Assembly (NCBI RefSeq): GCF_900188115.1
Contig: NZ_FZNW01000008.1
Span: forward strand, 62,001-126,000
Origin: Haloechinothrix alba
GTDB taxonomy: Bacteria; Actinomycetota; Actinomycetes; Mycobacteriales; Pseudonocardiaceae
Direction of reading: 5' to 3'
DNA: 64,000 nt
Of the stretch, positions 39,782-49,281 are shown one piece after another. The translations under genes were made by a program, and so were the position numbers. Each line of letters starts with the position of its first letter. Position 1 is the first letter of the stretch. Below the pieces are notes generated by a model. The model ran no database searches. It was not told where the DNA came from and worked only from the letters and a program-made list of their open reading frames with translations.

Positions 39782-40007
39782 GTGCCGACTCACCTCAACG
39801 TCGAGATCACGGCCCGTTGCCCCGACGCCGACGCGACCCTCCTTGCGGCTCGCGACCACGGGGCGCGGCTCCAGGGACGGCGACCGTGGCCACGATCGGC
39901 TGCTCGACCAGTGCAGGCAGTACCTGCACGCGCTTCGCATCGGCCGGGACCAGCTCGAGGCACGCTCCTACAGCGACATGCTGCTGGACGCCCGGCAGGG
40001 GCCGTGA
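39782..40007 (+). pseudogene. Remnant of a CYTH-domain (CyaB-like) gene
   Basis: The first 30 codons read MPTHLNVEITARCPDADATL and resemble the start of CYTH/class IV adenylyl cyclase-like proteins (N-E-I-K-A-R pattern), with the catalytic Lys replaced by Thr. In another frame the end reads CRQYLHALRIGRDQLEARSY then SDMLLD, the usual C terminus. The roughly 120 residues between are missing and the halves are out of frame. No intact copy is nearby. Confidence 0.7.
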
Positions 40008-40075
40008 GCGCAGAACCCGACCCTCAGGGATGCCCGGTGCGGTCCCCTGCCGGGCCTCGCGTCGTCCCGCCGGGC

Positions 40076-40747
40076 TCATTCCAGCGAGGCAACGAACCTG
40101 CTGACCGCATCCATGCGGTATCGCTGCACGAGCTTGCCGCTCGGCGCCGCCACCGCGAGCTGATGCAGCGGGCGCTCGCCGAACGGTGCCTCCCGCGCGG
40201 CCGCGCGCAGCTGGGCAACCAGCAGTTCGGTGAAGACCATGCCGTTGGCGTCGGTGTTGTTCGCCAAGGCGTCCGCGAGCCTGCGCAGCGCGAGGATGTC
40301 GAGCTCCCATCCGCGATCGCCTGCGTACACCGCCAGGTCGATACGGACCGACCTGCGCCGCTGATGGGCGTTGATCATCAACCCGACCGAACGCGCGCCG
40401 CGCATCTCCGTGACGAGGACATCGATCCGGCCGGCTCCCGTCAGGTCCACCCGCCGGGAGCCGCACGTACGCAGGATCAGTGTCGACCCCTCCAGCCACA
40501 GCCGCCTGCGGACCTGGCACACGAGCACGTACAGCAAGGGCAGTCCGACGGCTGCGGCCGCTGCCAGACCGGCGGTTCTGCCCCCGATCAGTCCCGCGAT
40601 ACCACCGCACGCCGCCGACAGCACCAGTACCGCCACCGCGCCCACCCAGAACCGGCGCCGCCGCACCTTCGCGGTCGTGCGATGCAGCGTGACACGTTCC
40701 GGTCCGCCGGACGTACCGCCGGAACCCGCCTCGTCGATATCGCTCAT
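40076..40747 (-). CDS. Conserved membrane protein with two helices
   Basis: 223 residues. Residues 33-75 contain two hydrophobic helices (FWVGAVAVLVLSAACGGIAG and AAAAAVGLPLLYVLVCQV). The soluble C-terminal domain is PH-like in its strand pattern (LWLEGSTLILRTCGSRRVDL, IDVLVTEM). It lies 14 bases after the hydrolase gene and is probably in its transcript. Function unknown. Confidence 0.78.
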   Translation of the reverse strand: MSDIDEAGSGGTSGGPERVTLHRTTAKVRRRRFWVGAVAVLVLSAACGGIAGLIGGRTAGLAAAAAVGLPLLYVLVCQVRRRLWLEGSTLILRTCGSRRVDLTGAGRIDVLVTEMRGARSVGLMINAHQRRRSVRIDLAVYAGDRGWELDILALRRLADALANNTDANGMVFTELLVAQLRAAAREAPFGERPLHQLAVAAPSGKLVQRYRMDAVSRFVASLE

Positions 40748-40761
40748 CCGCGCAACTCCAC

Positions 40762-41448
40762 TTAACCCGAACCGGCACCGTGGGCCGGAGTGAGCCCCGC
40801 CAGGAACGGGTTACTCGCGCGCTCGTCCCCGATGGTGCTCGTCGTACCGTGCCCGGGCAGCACCACCGTCCTGTCCGGCAACGACAGCACCGTGTCCCGC
40901 AGGCTCTCCTGCATCCGCGCCATGTCACCACCAGGGAGGTCGGTCCGCCCGATGGCCCCGGCGAACAACGTGTCGCCGGTCAACGCCACCTCGCCCCCTT
41001 CATCGGTGGACAGCCGAAAGATCACCGATCCGGGCGTGTGGCCGGGCGTGAGATCCACCGCGATACTCAGGCCCGCGAGCTCGAGAGGTGTTCCGTCCAG
41101 CTCGACGACACGCGCCGGTTCCGTCATCTGCACCTGACCGCCGAACATCGCGGACAGCTGCGGCCCGAGTCCCTTGAGCGGGTCCGACAGCAGCTCCCGA
41201 TCGTCGCCGTGAATGTAGACCGGGATGCCGTGCGCGTCCGCCACCTCGCGCGCGGAGTACACATGGTCGAAGTGCCCGTGTGTGGCCAGCACCGCGACCG
41301 GAGTGAGGCGGTGCTCGGCCAACGCCTCGTCGATCCTGGTGACCGCGTCCTGCCCGGGGTCGACGATGACGCACTCCGTACCGTCGCCCGTGGCCAGCAG
41401 GTAACAGTTGGCCTGGAACGCGCCTGCTGCGAAGCCGGCGACGAGCAC
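40762..41448 (-). CDS. Metallo-beta-lactamase-fold hydrolase (glyoxalase II-like, Rv2581c type)
   Basis: 228 residues. Zinc motif THGHFDH, then GHTPGS, TGDTLFAG and the last ligand region VLPGHG. Resembles hydroxyacylglutathione hydrolases; in mycothiol-using actinobacteria the thioester substrate would differ. GTG start with GGAGG eight bases upstream. Next to the cyclophilin and relA genes in the order known from mycobacteria (Rv2581c-Rv2583c). Confidence 0.9.
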   Translation of the reverse strand: MLVAGFAAGAFQANCYLLATGDGTECVIVDPGQDAVTRIDEALAEHRLTPVAVLATHGHFDHVYSAREVADAHGIPVYIHGDDRELLSDPLKGLGPQLSAMFGGQVQMTEPARVVELDGTPLELAGLSIAVDLTPGHTPGSVIFRLSTDEGGEVALTGDTLFAGAIGRTDLPGGDMARMQESLRDTVLSLPDRTVVLPGHGTTSTIGDERASNPFLAGLTPAHGAGSG

Positions 41449-41601
41449 GAACTCACCTCCATACGATGCGGTGCGCTGCCCGCCAAGCGTACTGGGACCT
41501 CCGCTGCGGCCTCACAGGGTGCGCCAATAGAATCCACCAGCAGGAACAGGCCGAATCCGCCGGCCCCCGAATGGGCCGGGCACCCGAAACCAGGAGCCTC
41601 C

Positions 41602-42450
41602 GTGGGGACGAACGAGCAACGACGCGCGGCAGCGAAGCGCAAACTCGAACGGTCACTGCTACGTCAGTCCGGACGGGAACGGCGCAACAAACGCCTCGCG
41701 ATCACCGGAACCGTCACGGCTGTCGTGGTAGCCGCAGGGCTCCTGCTGTTCTTCGTCGTTCAGCAATCCGGCAACGAATCCGCTGCCGACGAGCAGGAGG
41801 ACGGCGACCCCGGCGAGGCGGCGTTGGAGATCCCGGCCGAGCGCGTTGCCGTGCCCGAGCGACCGAACCCGCTGCCCGACCCGCAGACATGCGAGTACGA
41901 CACCGGTGGGGACGAGTCCGACAGCGCGGTGTCCCCACCGGACGGCGACGAGGTACCTGCCGAGGGGACCGTGGACGTCGTCCTGGAGAGCACCGCAGGC
42001 GACGTCCCGCTGACGCTGGACCGCGCGCTGGCGCCGTGCACGGTCAACAGTCTCGTCAACCTCATCGAGCAGGACTTCTACGACGACACCGCATGCCACC
42101 GGCTGGGCACCGCGGGACTGCAGATGCTGCAGTGCGGCGACCCGAACGGCGACGGTACCGGCGGCCCCGGCTACACCATCCCCGACGAGAACTTCGAGGA
42201 GCTGCACTACGGGCGCGGCCTGCTGGCGATGGCGCGTACGGCCGAACCGGACAGCGGGGGCAGCCAGTTCTTCATGGTCTACGGTGAGGCGGAGCTGCCG
42301 CCGGAGTACACCGTGTTCGGCACGGTCTCCGACTCCGGGCTCGAGGTGCTGGACTCGGTGGCCCGCGACGGCGTCGCCTCGCCCGGACCGGACGGCACCG
42401 GCGAGCCCGACACCGAAGTCCGGTTCACCGACGTCACCATCGACGCCTGA
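41602..42450 (+). CDS. Membrane-anchored cyclophilin-type peptidyl-prolyl isomerase
   Basis: 282 residues. A charged N terminus, one transmembrane helix (about 33-54), an acidic linker (ADEQEDGDPGEAA), then a cyclophilin domain (CHRLGTAGLQMLQCGDPNGD, SGGSQFFMVYG, YTVFGTV). The active-site FHR is CHR here. Predicted to fold exported proteins outside the membrane. GTG with AGGAG six bases upstream; a possible -10 TAGAAT is at 41528. Divergent from the hydrolase; corresponds to Rv2582 in position. Confidence 0.92.
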   Translation: MGTNEQRRAAAKRKLERSLLRQSGRERRNKRLAITGTVTAVVVAAGLLLFFVVQQSGNESAADEQEDGDPGEAALEIPAERVAVPERPNPLPDPQTCEYDTGGDESDSAVSPPDGDEVPAEGTVDVVLESTAGDVPLTLDRALAPCTVNSLVNLIEQDFYDDTACHRLGTAGLQMLQCGDPNGDGTGGPGYTIPDENFEELHYGRGLLAMARTAEPDSGGSQFFMVYGEAELPPEYTVFGTVSDSGLEVLDSVARDGVASPGPDGTGEPDTEVRFTDVTIDA

Positions 42451-42475
42451 GCCCGCTCACCCGAGCCCGCTGGTG

Positions 42476-42532
42476 GGGAGCCGAAGGTGACCTCGGTTCC
42501 GTCCAGGGAGCCTGACGTGACATTCGGCTCCC
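42476..42532. terminator. Inverted repeat after the cyclophilin gene (repeat family, copy 2)
   Basis: GGGAGCCGAAGGTGA (42476-42490) is complementary to TGACATTCGGCTCCC (42518-42532) with two mismatches. A second left arm, GGGAGCC at 42506-42512, matches the same right arm. The left arm shares 14 of 15 bases with the left arm of the element at 31063. Both sit between converging genes. Confidence 0.6.
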
Positions 42533-42569
42533 GACCCTGGGGTGGGGTCGGTACCGACCTCGCGGTGTA

Positions 42570-43349
42570 TCAGCGGTGCGGGAACTGCGGGGTCCGGCGT
42601 TCCAGGAAGGCGGATACGCCTTCGGCGTAGTCCGGTCCGGTGATCGCCTCCGAACGGATACGGTCCACCTCGTCATCCGCCTCCGGCTGGCCGTCGGTGA
42701 TCTTGGTGATGATGCGGTTCATCCCGCGCACCGCGAACTGCGAACGCGAGCCCAGCGTCGCGGCGAAGGCGCGCGCGTCGCCATCCAGCTCGTCATCCGT
42801 GCTTGTGTCGTTGACCAAGCCGATCTCCCTGGCCCGCGGGGCGTCGACGAGCTGCCCGGACAGCAGGAAGTACCGTGCCTGCGCCGGGCCGACCAGCCCC
42901 ACGAGCTGCCGGGTGGAGAGGTAGTCGTAGACGATCCCCAGCTTCGCAGGGGTGATCCCGAACCGGGCGTTGGCGGCGGCGAACCGGAAGTCACACGCCA
43001 CCGAGATCTGGCATCCACCACCGATGCAGTTGCCCCGGACCACGGCGACGCTCGGCTTGACCATCTCGGACAGCGACCGCACGGCCTCCTGAACCGCCTC
43101 GTCGTAGCGCGCGGCTCCCTCGGCGCTGGAGCGCAGCTCACGGAACTCCCCGATATCGGCCCCCGCGGAGAAGTTCGCGCCGGAGCCGGTCACCATCAGC
43201 ACCTTCACCGCCGGGTCGTCCTCCACCTCGCGGACCACCCGCGGGATCTCCGACCACATCTCCAGGGTGATCGCGTTGTGCTTGTCCGGCCGGGTGAACG
43301 TCAGCCATGCCAGGTCGCCCTCACGCACCAGTTCGAAACCTTCGATCAT
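42570..43349 (-). CDS. Enoyl-CoA hydratase/isomerase family protein
   Basis: 259 residues of the crotonase fold. Oxyanion-hole segments are SGANFSAGADIGEF and GNCIGGGCQIS. The position that is Glu in hydratases (often GxxPE) reads FGITPAKLG, so a classical hydratase mechanism is uncertain. ATG at 43349; the frame extends 18 codons further without support. Likely lipid or branched-acid metabolism. Confidence 0.88.
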   Translation of the reverse strand: MIEGFELVREGDLAWLTFTRPDKHNAITLEMWSEIPRVVREVEDDPAVKVLMVTGSGANFSAGADIGEFRELRSSAEGAARYDEAVQEAVRSLSEMVKPSVAVVRGNCIGGGCQISVACDFRFAAANARFGITPAKLGIVYDYLSTRQLVGLVGPAQARYFLLSGQLVDAPRAREIGLVNDTSTDDELDGDARAFAATLGSRSQFAVRGMNRIITKITDGQPEADDEVDRIRSEAITGPDYAEGVSAFLERRTPQFPHR

Positions 43350-43422
43350 GGCCCGTAGCCTACGGTGTGCCTTCCGGGCGTGGCCGTGCCGACCCGGCGC
43401 CATGCCCGGGCCGCCGCGCCGG

Positions 43423-45732
43423 TCAGGAAGCGGAGGTCACCCGGTAGACGTCGTAGACGCCCTCGATGCCCCGGACCGCCTTCAGGACGTGCCCGAGGTG
43501 CTTCGGATCACCCATCTCGAAGGAGAAGCGGCTGACAGCCACCCTGTCGTACGACGTGGTCACCGAGGCCGACAGGATGTTCACCTTCTCGTCGGCGAGT
43601 ACCTTCGCAACGTCGGAAAGCAAGCGGTGCCGGTCCAGCGCCTCCACCTGGATCGCGACCAGGAACACCGACGACTCCGACGGGGCCCACTCCACCTCGA
43701 CGAGCCGTTCCGGCTGGCCGCGCAGGTCATCGGCGTTGGTGCAGTCCGTGCGGTGCACGCTCACGCCACCGCTCCTGGTCACGAACCCGAGGATCTCGTC
43801 CCCGGGCACGGGTGTGCAGCACCGGGCGAGCTTGCTCCACACATCGCCCGCGTCCTTGACGACCACACCGACGTCGTTGCTGCCGCGCCGCCTGCCCACC
43901 GTCGACGGGGTGGAGCGTTCCGCCAGCTCCTCCTCGGCCTCGTCGACACCCCCGATGAACGCGACCAGGCGCTGCACGACGTGCTTGGCGCTGGTCTTGC
44001 CCTCGCCGACGGCCGCGTACATCGCGCTGATGTCCGCGTAGCGCAGCTCCGTTGCCAGCGCGCTCATCGAGTCCGCGGACACCAGCCGCTGCATCGGAAG
44101 GCCCGCGCGGCGGATCTCCTTGGTGATCGCTTCCTTGCCCTGCTCGATCGCCTCGTCGCGGCGTTCCTTGGCGAACCACTGCCGGATCTTCGCGCGCGCC
44201 TTGGGCGAGCCGACGAAGTTCAGCCAGTCCCTGCTCGGTCCCGCCGACTCCGCCTTGGACGTGAAGATCTCCACGACCTCGCCGTTGTCGAGCTTGCGTT
44301 CCAGCGCCACCAGCCTGCCGTTGACCCGCGCACCGATACAGCGGTGCCCCACCTCGGTGTGCACGGCGTAGGCGAAGTCCACCGGAGTGGCACCCGCGGG
44401 CAACGTGATGACGTCGCCCTTGGGCGTGAACACGAATATCTCCCGGGTCGCCAGGTCGTAGCGCAGCGACTCGAGGAACTCACCGGGGTCGGCCGCCTCG
44501 CGCTGCCAGTCCAGCAGCTGCCGCATCCACGCCATGTCCTCGACGCCGGAGTCGCCCTTGTGCGTACCGCGCGTCTCCTTGTACCGCCAGTGCGCCGCGA
44601 TGCCGTACTCCGCCGTGCGGTGCATCTCGTGCGTACGGATCTGCACCTCGAGCGGGTTGCCGTCCGGCCCGATCACCGTGGTGTGCAGCGACTGGTACAC
44701 GCCGAAGCGCGGCTGCGCGATGTAGTCCTTGAACCGCCCCGGCATGGGCTGCCACAGCGCGTGCACCACCCCCATGGCCGCGTAGCAGTCCCGTAGTTCG
44801 TCCACAAGGATCCGGACCCCGACGAGGTCGTGAATGTCGTCCAGGTCCCTGCCCCTGACGATCATCTTCTGGTAGATCGAGTAATAGTGCTTGGGGCGGC
44901 CCTCCACCGTCGCCTGGACCCGCGAGTTGTTCAGCTGCGCGGAGAGCTGGTCGACCACCGAGCGCAGGTAAACGTCCCGCGAAGGCGCGCGGTCGGCAAC
45001 CAGCCGCACGATCTCGTCGTACTTCTTCGGCTGCAGGATCGCGAACGCCAGGTCCTCCAGCTCCCACTTGATCGTGGCCATGCCCAGGCGGTGCGCGAGT
45101 GGAGCCAGCACCTCCAGCGTCTCCCGCGCCTTGCGGACCTGCTTCTCCGGTGGAAGGAACCGCATCGTGCGCATGTTGTGCAGCCGGTCCGCCAGTTTGA
45201 TCACCAGCACGCGCGGATCGCGCGCCATCGCGATGACCATCTTGCGGATCGTCTCGGCCTCGACAGCGGTACCGAGCTTGACCTTGTCCAGCTTGGTGAC
45301 CCCGTCCACCAGCTGGCCGACCTCCTCGCCGAAGTCCTCCTTGAGCCTGTCCAGCGAGTAGCCGGTGTCTTCCACCGTGTCGTGCAGCAGGGCGGCGACC
45401 AGGGTGATCGTGTCCATCCCGAGCTCAGCCAGGATCGTGGCCACCGCGAGCGGGTGGGTGATGTAGGGGTCCCCGGACTTGCGCTGCTGGTCCCGGTGCA
45501 ACTCCTCGGCGACGTCGTAGGCGCGCTGCAGCAGCGCGAGGTCCGCGCTGGGGTGCAGCTCCTTGTGCACCGAGACAAGCGGCTCCAGCACCTGCTTGAC
45601 CGAACCCGCCCGCTGGCCGGTGATCCGCCGGGCCAGCCGCGCACGCACACGCCGGGTCGCCGAACGGGCCTCTTGCGGCCTACGGTCGGTCGTTTCCTCC
45701 GCAGGTGTCGAGGAACCGACGTCTTGGCTCAC
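43423..45732 (-). CDS. relA: RelA/SpoT homologue, bifunctional (p)ppGpp synthetase/hydrolase
   Basis: 769 residues. N-terminal HD hydrolase domain ([20 protein letters not shown]), synthetase domain ([31 protein letters not shown]), TGS domain ([14 protein letters not shown]), a conserved-cysteine helical region ([11 protein letters not shown]) and a C-terminal ACT domain. It sets (p)ppGpp in the stringent response. GTG start with GGAGG six bases upstream; TACGCT about 35 bases upstream is a possible -10. In mycobacteria apt lies between relA and secF; here the gap is 94 bases and apt is absent. Confidence 0.97.
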   Translation of the reverse strand: MSQDVGSSTPAEETTDRRPQEARSATRRVRARLARRITGQRAGSVKQVLEPLVSVHKELHPSADLALLQRAYDVAEELHRDQQRKSGDPYITHPLAVATILAELGMDTITLVAALLHDTVEDTGYSLDRLKEDFGEEVGQLVDGVTKLDKVKLGTAVEAETIRKMVIAMARDPRVLVIKLADRLHNMRTMRFLPPEKQVRKARETLEVLAPLAHRLGMATIKWELEDLAFAILQPKKYDEIVRLVADRAPSRDVYLRSVVDQLSAQLNNSRVQATVEGRPKHYYSIYQKMIVRGRDLDDIHDLVGVRILVDELRDCYAAMGVVHALWQPMPGRFKDYIAQPRFGVYQSLHTTVIGPDGNPLEVQIRTHEMHRTAEYGIAAHWRYKETRGTHKGDSGVEDMAWMRQLLDWQREAADPGEFLESLRYDLATREIFVFTPKGDVITLPAGATPVDFAYAVHTEVGHRCIGARVNGRLVALERKLDNGEVVEIFTSKAESAGPSRDWLNFVGSPKARAKIRQWFAKERRDEAIEQGKEAITKEIRRAGLPMQRLVSADSMSALATELRYADISAMYAAVGEGKTSAKHVVQRLVAFIGGVDEAEEELAERSTPSTVGRRRGSNDVGVVVKDAGDVWSKLARCCTPVPGDEILGFVTRSGGVSVHRTDCTNADDLRGQPERLVEVEWAPSESSVFLVAIQVEALDRHRLLSDVAKVLADEKVNILSASVTTSYDRVAVSRFSFEMGDPKHLGHVLKAVRGIEGVYDVYRVTSAS

Positions 45733-45826
45733 CCGGACCTCCTACCTGCTCACGCGTTCGCTACGTCCAGCGTAACGCCACCGGGTCCGGACCGTGTGCG
45801 TCGGTGCGGGTCAGTGAGGTCGCGGG

Positions 45827-47134
45827 CTACCGCCCTCGCTTGCCCGACGGGCGACCTGCCGACTTGCCCGAGGACTTGCCCGTCGGGGTACCGGAGCTCT
45901 TGCCAGCGGGTTTGGCGCTGGGCGAAGCACCCGACTTGGAGCGTTTCGGGGTGCGCGCAGGCACGCTCGCCGCGGCCGCGTACGCCTTCTCCTTACGCAC
46001 CTCGCTGCTGAGCACCTCGTCGTCACCGGTGTCCGGCGCCTCGTCCCCTTGGGAGCCCGCGCCGCGGCGCGCCAATCCGCGCCGGGAGTACACCCGAGCG
46101 GCTTGGTCCCGGTACTCCTGATCGCGCATCTTGAGGTCGACCAGTACCGGAACGGCGATGTAGATCGATGACGCGGTCCCGACCGTGATCCCGATCGCCT
46201 GGACGAGCGCGAGGTCCTTCAGCGTCCCCGCCCCGAGCAGGCCAGCCCCGATCAGCAGCAGCCCGAGAACCGGAAGTAACGAGGTCAGGGAGGTGTTGAT
46301 CGACCGCATCAGCGTCTGGTTGTTCGCGAGGTTCGCCGCCTCGCCGTAGGTCTGCCTGCTCAGGTTCAGCAGGCCACGGGTGTTCTCGTTGACCTTGTCG
46401 AAGACGACCACGGTGTCGTACAGCGAGTAGCCGAGGATCGTCAGCAGCCCGATGACCGTGGCCGGGGTGACCTCGAAACCGACCATGGAGTACACGCCCG
46501 CCGTCACCGTCAGGTCGACGGCGAGCGCCACCAGTGCCGCGACGGCCATCCATTTCTCGAAGTACAGCGCGATGAACACCGATACCAGCACGAGGAACAC
46601 GACGAGCGCGATCAGCGCCTTCTGTGTGATCTCCCCGCCCCAGGACGCGCTGACCGCGCTGTCACTGATGGCAACCTCGCTCGGCGACCCGTCGACGCCG
46701 ACGGGTTGGAACTCGTCGAACAGCGCCGACTTCACCTGGTCGGTCTCGGAGACGGTAAGGGTCTCCATCCGGAGCTGGACGCTCGCGGCATCCCCCGAGC
46801 CGACCAGCTGCGTCACCGAGGGCTCGACGCCGATCGCCTCGCTGACGACCTCGCCCGCCTCGTCGGGATCGATCTCGCCTGCCGCGCCCTCGGCGGGCAT
46901 CTGCATCTGGGTGCCGCCGACGAACTCGATTCCAGGTGTGAAACCCCGGAACACGATGGTGGCGATGCACGCCAGCATCACGGCGGCGCCGATGATGTAC
47001 CAGTACTTGCGTGTCTCTATGAACTCGAAACCGCCCGTGCCCAGGTAGATCTGCGCCATCTTGCCGTGCCGCTTGCGCCCGGCGGCGCCGCCGGCAGGTT
47101 TCGCCTCGTCCTCGGTGGTGGATGACTCGCTCAC
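45827..47134 (-). CDS. secF: Protein translocase subunit SecF
   Basis: 435 residues, six helices; N-terminal helix (YWYIIGAAVMLACIATIV), the SecF motif GIEFVGGTQ, and the membrane core (LTILGYSLYDTVVVFDKVNENTR). Works with SecD in the proton-driven late step of Sec export. The C-terminal tail of about 100 residues is basic and repetitive (SGKSAGRPSGK). GTG at 47134 follows the secD stop by one base and has GGAGGGG seven bases upstream. Confidence 0.96.
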   Translation of the reverse strand: MSESSTTEDEAKPAGGAAGRKRHGKMAQIYLGTGGFEFIETRKYWYIIGAAVMLACIATIVFRGFTPGIEFVGGTQMQMPAEGAAGEIDPDEAGEVVSEAIGVEPSVTQLVGSGDAASVQLRMETLTVSETDQVKSALFDEFQPVGVDGSPSEVAISDSAVSASWGGEITQKALIALVVFLVLVSVFIALYFEKWMAVAALVALAVDLTVTAGVYSMVGFEVTPATVIGLLTILGYSLYDTVVVFDKVNENTRGLLNLSRQTYGEAANLANNQTLMRSINTSLTSLLPVLGLLLIGAGLLGAGTLKDLALVQAIGITVGTASSIYIAVPVLVDLKMRDQEYRDQAARVYSRRGLARRGAGSQGDEAPDTGDDEVLSSEVRKEKAYAAAASVPARTPKRSKSGASPSAKPAGKSSGTPTGKSSGKSAGRPSGKRGR

Positions 47135-47135
47135 G

Positions 47136-48953
47136 TTACGTCCCCTCCGCCGGTGCGACTCCACGCGCTCGCGCGTTGCGCTGACGCTGCGCCACAGCGC
47201 CCAGGTCCTGCACCATGCCCAGTCCGGACAGGGTCTTGTTGTTCAAGATCCTCCAATGGCCCGCGATCGCAAGCAGCGGGTGCGTCACCATGAACACCAC
47301 GACGAGATCGAGCACCGTGGTCAGCCCGATGGTGAACGCGAAGCCCTTCACCTGGCCCACCGCGAGCACGTACAGCACCCCGGCGGCGAGGAAAACCACC
47401 GCGTCGGCGGACAGGATCGTCCTTCGCGCTCGTACCCAGGCGCGCGGGACCGCGGAGCGGACGGTCCTGCCCCCACGTATCTCGTCCTTGAGCCGTTCGA
47501 AGTACACGACGAAGGAGTCCGCGGTGACACCGACGGCGATGATCAGTCCCGCCACGCCTGCCAGGTCCAAGGTGTAGCCCATCCACCTGCTCAGCAGCAC
47601 GATCACCGGGTAGATCAGGCCTGCGGTCAGCCCCAGTGAGGCGACCAGCAGGACGCCGAGCAGCCGGTAGTACAGCACGCTGTAGGCGATCACCAGCGCG
47701 AACCCCAGTGCGCCCGCGAGCAACCCGGCCTTCAGCGAGGCCAGGCCCAGGGTCGGCGACACCGTCCGCGCGTCGGACTGCTCGAACGACAGCGGCAGGG
47801 CTCCGTACTGCAGGATGTCCGCGAGGTCCTGGGCCTCCGACTGGCTGAAGTTGCCGGTGATGCGGGTGTTGCCCCCCGGGATCGGCTCGTTCACCGACGG
47901 AGCCGAGACGACCTGGGTGTCGAGCACGAAAGCGACCTGCTTCTGCTCCGGGACGCTGGCGAAGTCCGAGGTGATCTGCGCCCACTCGGAGGTGCCCTCG
48001 CTGTCGAAGTCGAGCGTCACCTGGTGACCGGCACCGTCCTGGCGGAACCCGGAGTTGGCGTCGCTGATGTGCTCGCCCTCGAGGATCACCGGCCCCAGCA
48101 CGTACTTGCTCGGCGGGATCGCCTCCGGGTCGTTCGGATCAGCAGGCTCCCGATCCTTGCTGCACGCCACGAGGGGCAGGTCGGGGTCGTCGTTGCCGCG
48201 CAGCGGGTCCACCGCACCCGGGGAGCAGTCCAGTGACTCCAGCGCGGCCTGTATCGCCTGCTGCGCCTCCGGGCCCTCCTCGCCGATGGCCGGGTTCTGC
48301 CGGACCTCCTTGGCCTCGGCGATCTCCTGGCGGGTCTCCTCGTCGAGCCCCTCGCCGGAGTCGTCCGCCTGCCGGCGCGCTCCGGCGTCGCCGGTGGCCG
48401 CGGCGCCACCGGGAGCACCGGCGGTACTGCCACCGCCCTCGGCAGGCTCCTCAGTCGGCTCGCCAGAGGGCTCTTCACTGGGTTCGTCGGCAGGCTCGGC
48501 GTCGGACTCCCCCGCCGGGGACTCCGACTGGTCCCCTTCCTGCTCGTCGGGCTGCTGCATACCCTCCGACTCGACGGGAACCTGAGCGATCACCTCGCGG
48601 AACCCCAGGCGCGCCGTCTGGCCAAGCGTACGAGCCTGCTCGCCTTCCTCACCCGGCACCGTGATGACGATGTTGTTGCCGTTCCGGACGACCTCGGCGC
48701 CCGCGACACCCATGCCGTCCACGCGCTCGTTGATGATCTCGCGCGCCTGTTCCAGCTGCTCGTGCTCCGGCTCGGAACCATCCGGCGTGCGCGCCGTCAT
48801 GGTCACCGTGGTGCCGCCGCTGAGATCGATCCCCAGGGTGGGGCGCGCCTCGCGGTCGCCGGTGAAGAACACGAGGCCGTACAGCGCGACCAGGATGAGC
48901 AGGAAGAACGCGAGATAGCGTCCAGGGCGGATGGTCCCGGCCGGTGGTGCCAC
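47136..48953 (-). CDS. secD: Protein translocase subunit SecD
   Basis: 605 residues. First helix about 13-31, LGIDLSGGTTVTM motif, a large external domain (ALPLSFEQSDARTVSPTLG, GGNTRITGNFS), and the C-terminal membrane core (GLIIAVGVTADSFVVYFERLKDE). The external domain carries an unusually long acidic Gly/Ser/Glu insertion (about 130-215). GTG start. Partner of SecF, immediately downstream. A possible -10 (TACACT on the minus strand, 49038-49043) lies 85-90 bases upstream. Confidence 0.96.
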   Translation of the reverse strand: MAPPAGTIRPGRYLAFFLLILVALYGLVFFTGDREARPTLGIDLSGGTTVTMTARTPDGSEPEHEQLEQAREIINERVDGMGVAGAEVVRNGNNIVITVPGEEGEQARTLGQTARLGFREVIAQVPVESEGMQQPDEQEGDQSESPAGESDAEPADEPSEEPSGEPTEEPAEGGGSTAGAPGGAAATGDAGARRQADDSGEGLDEETRQEIAEAKEVRQNPAIGEEGPEAQQAIQAALESLDCSPGAVDPLRGNDDPDLPLVACSKDREPADPNDPEAIPPSKYVLGPVILEGEHISDANSGFRQDGAGHQVTLDFDSEGTSEWAQITSDFASVPEQKQVAFVLDTQVVSAPSVNEPIPGGNTRITGNFSQSEAQDLADILQYGALPLSFEQSDARTVSPTLGLASLKAGLLAGALGFALVIAYSVLYYRLLGVLLVASLGLTAGLIYPVIVLLSRWMGYTLDLAGVAGLIIAVGVTADSFVVYFERLKDEIRGGRTVRSAVPRAWVRARRTILSADAVVFLAAGVLYVLAVGQVKGFAFTIGLTTVLDLVVVFMVTHPLLAIAGHWRILNNKTLSGLGMVQDLGAVAQRQRNARARGVAPAEGT

Positions 48954-49281
48954 GGGAGTCGGTCTCCTCGAACTGGATAGCGTTCTACGGTGGGCAGGCC
49001 CGCGTCCACCCAGCAGGGCGACGCCGACGCGGCAGCAGTGTACTCAGCGCTACGTGAACGTAGCGTAATGCCCCTCCCGGAGCATACTCACTTCCGTCTG
49101 TGACCTACGCGCCACGGCATACCGGCACGGCTGTGCCGTGCGACAGGCACAATGCCGTACCGCGCATCGACGCCCATCAGGTGGCCGTACCGGCCCACCG
49201 GCCGAGCGTGGGCGACGGAAGCCGGGCGACTTGCACGAACGGTGGCGAGGCGCTCGCTCGCCGCCGCGAGTACAACGCGAG
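48954..49281. other. 328-bp gap between yajC and secD with a hairpin
   Basis: No gene recognised. CGCTACG and CGTAGCG form a perfect 7-base stem with loop TGAA at 49048-49065, next to the candidate secD -10 at 49038-49043. In related genomes secD usually follows yajC closely; the gap here probably contains a separate secDF promoter. Confidence 0.45.
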
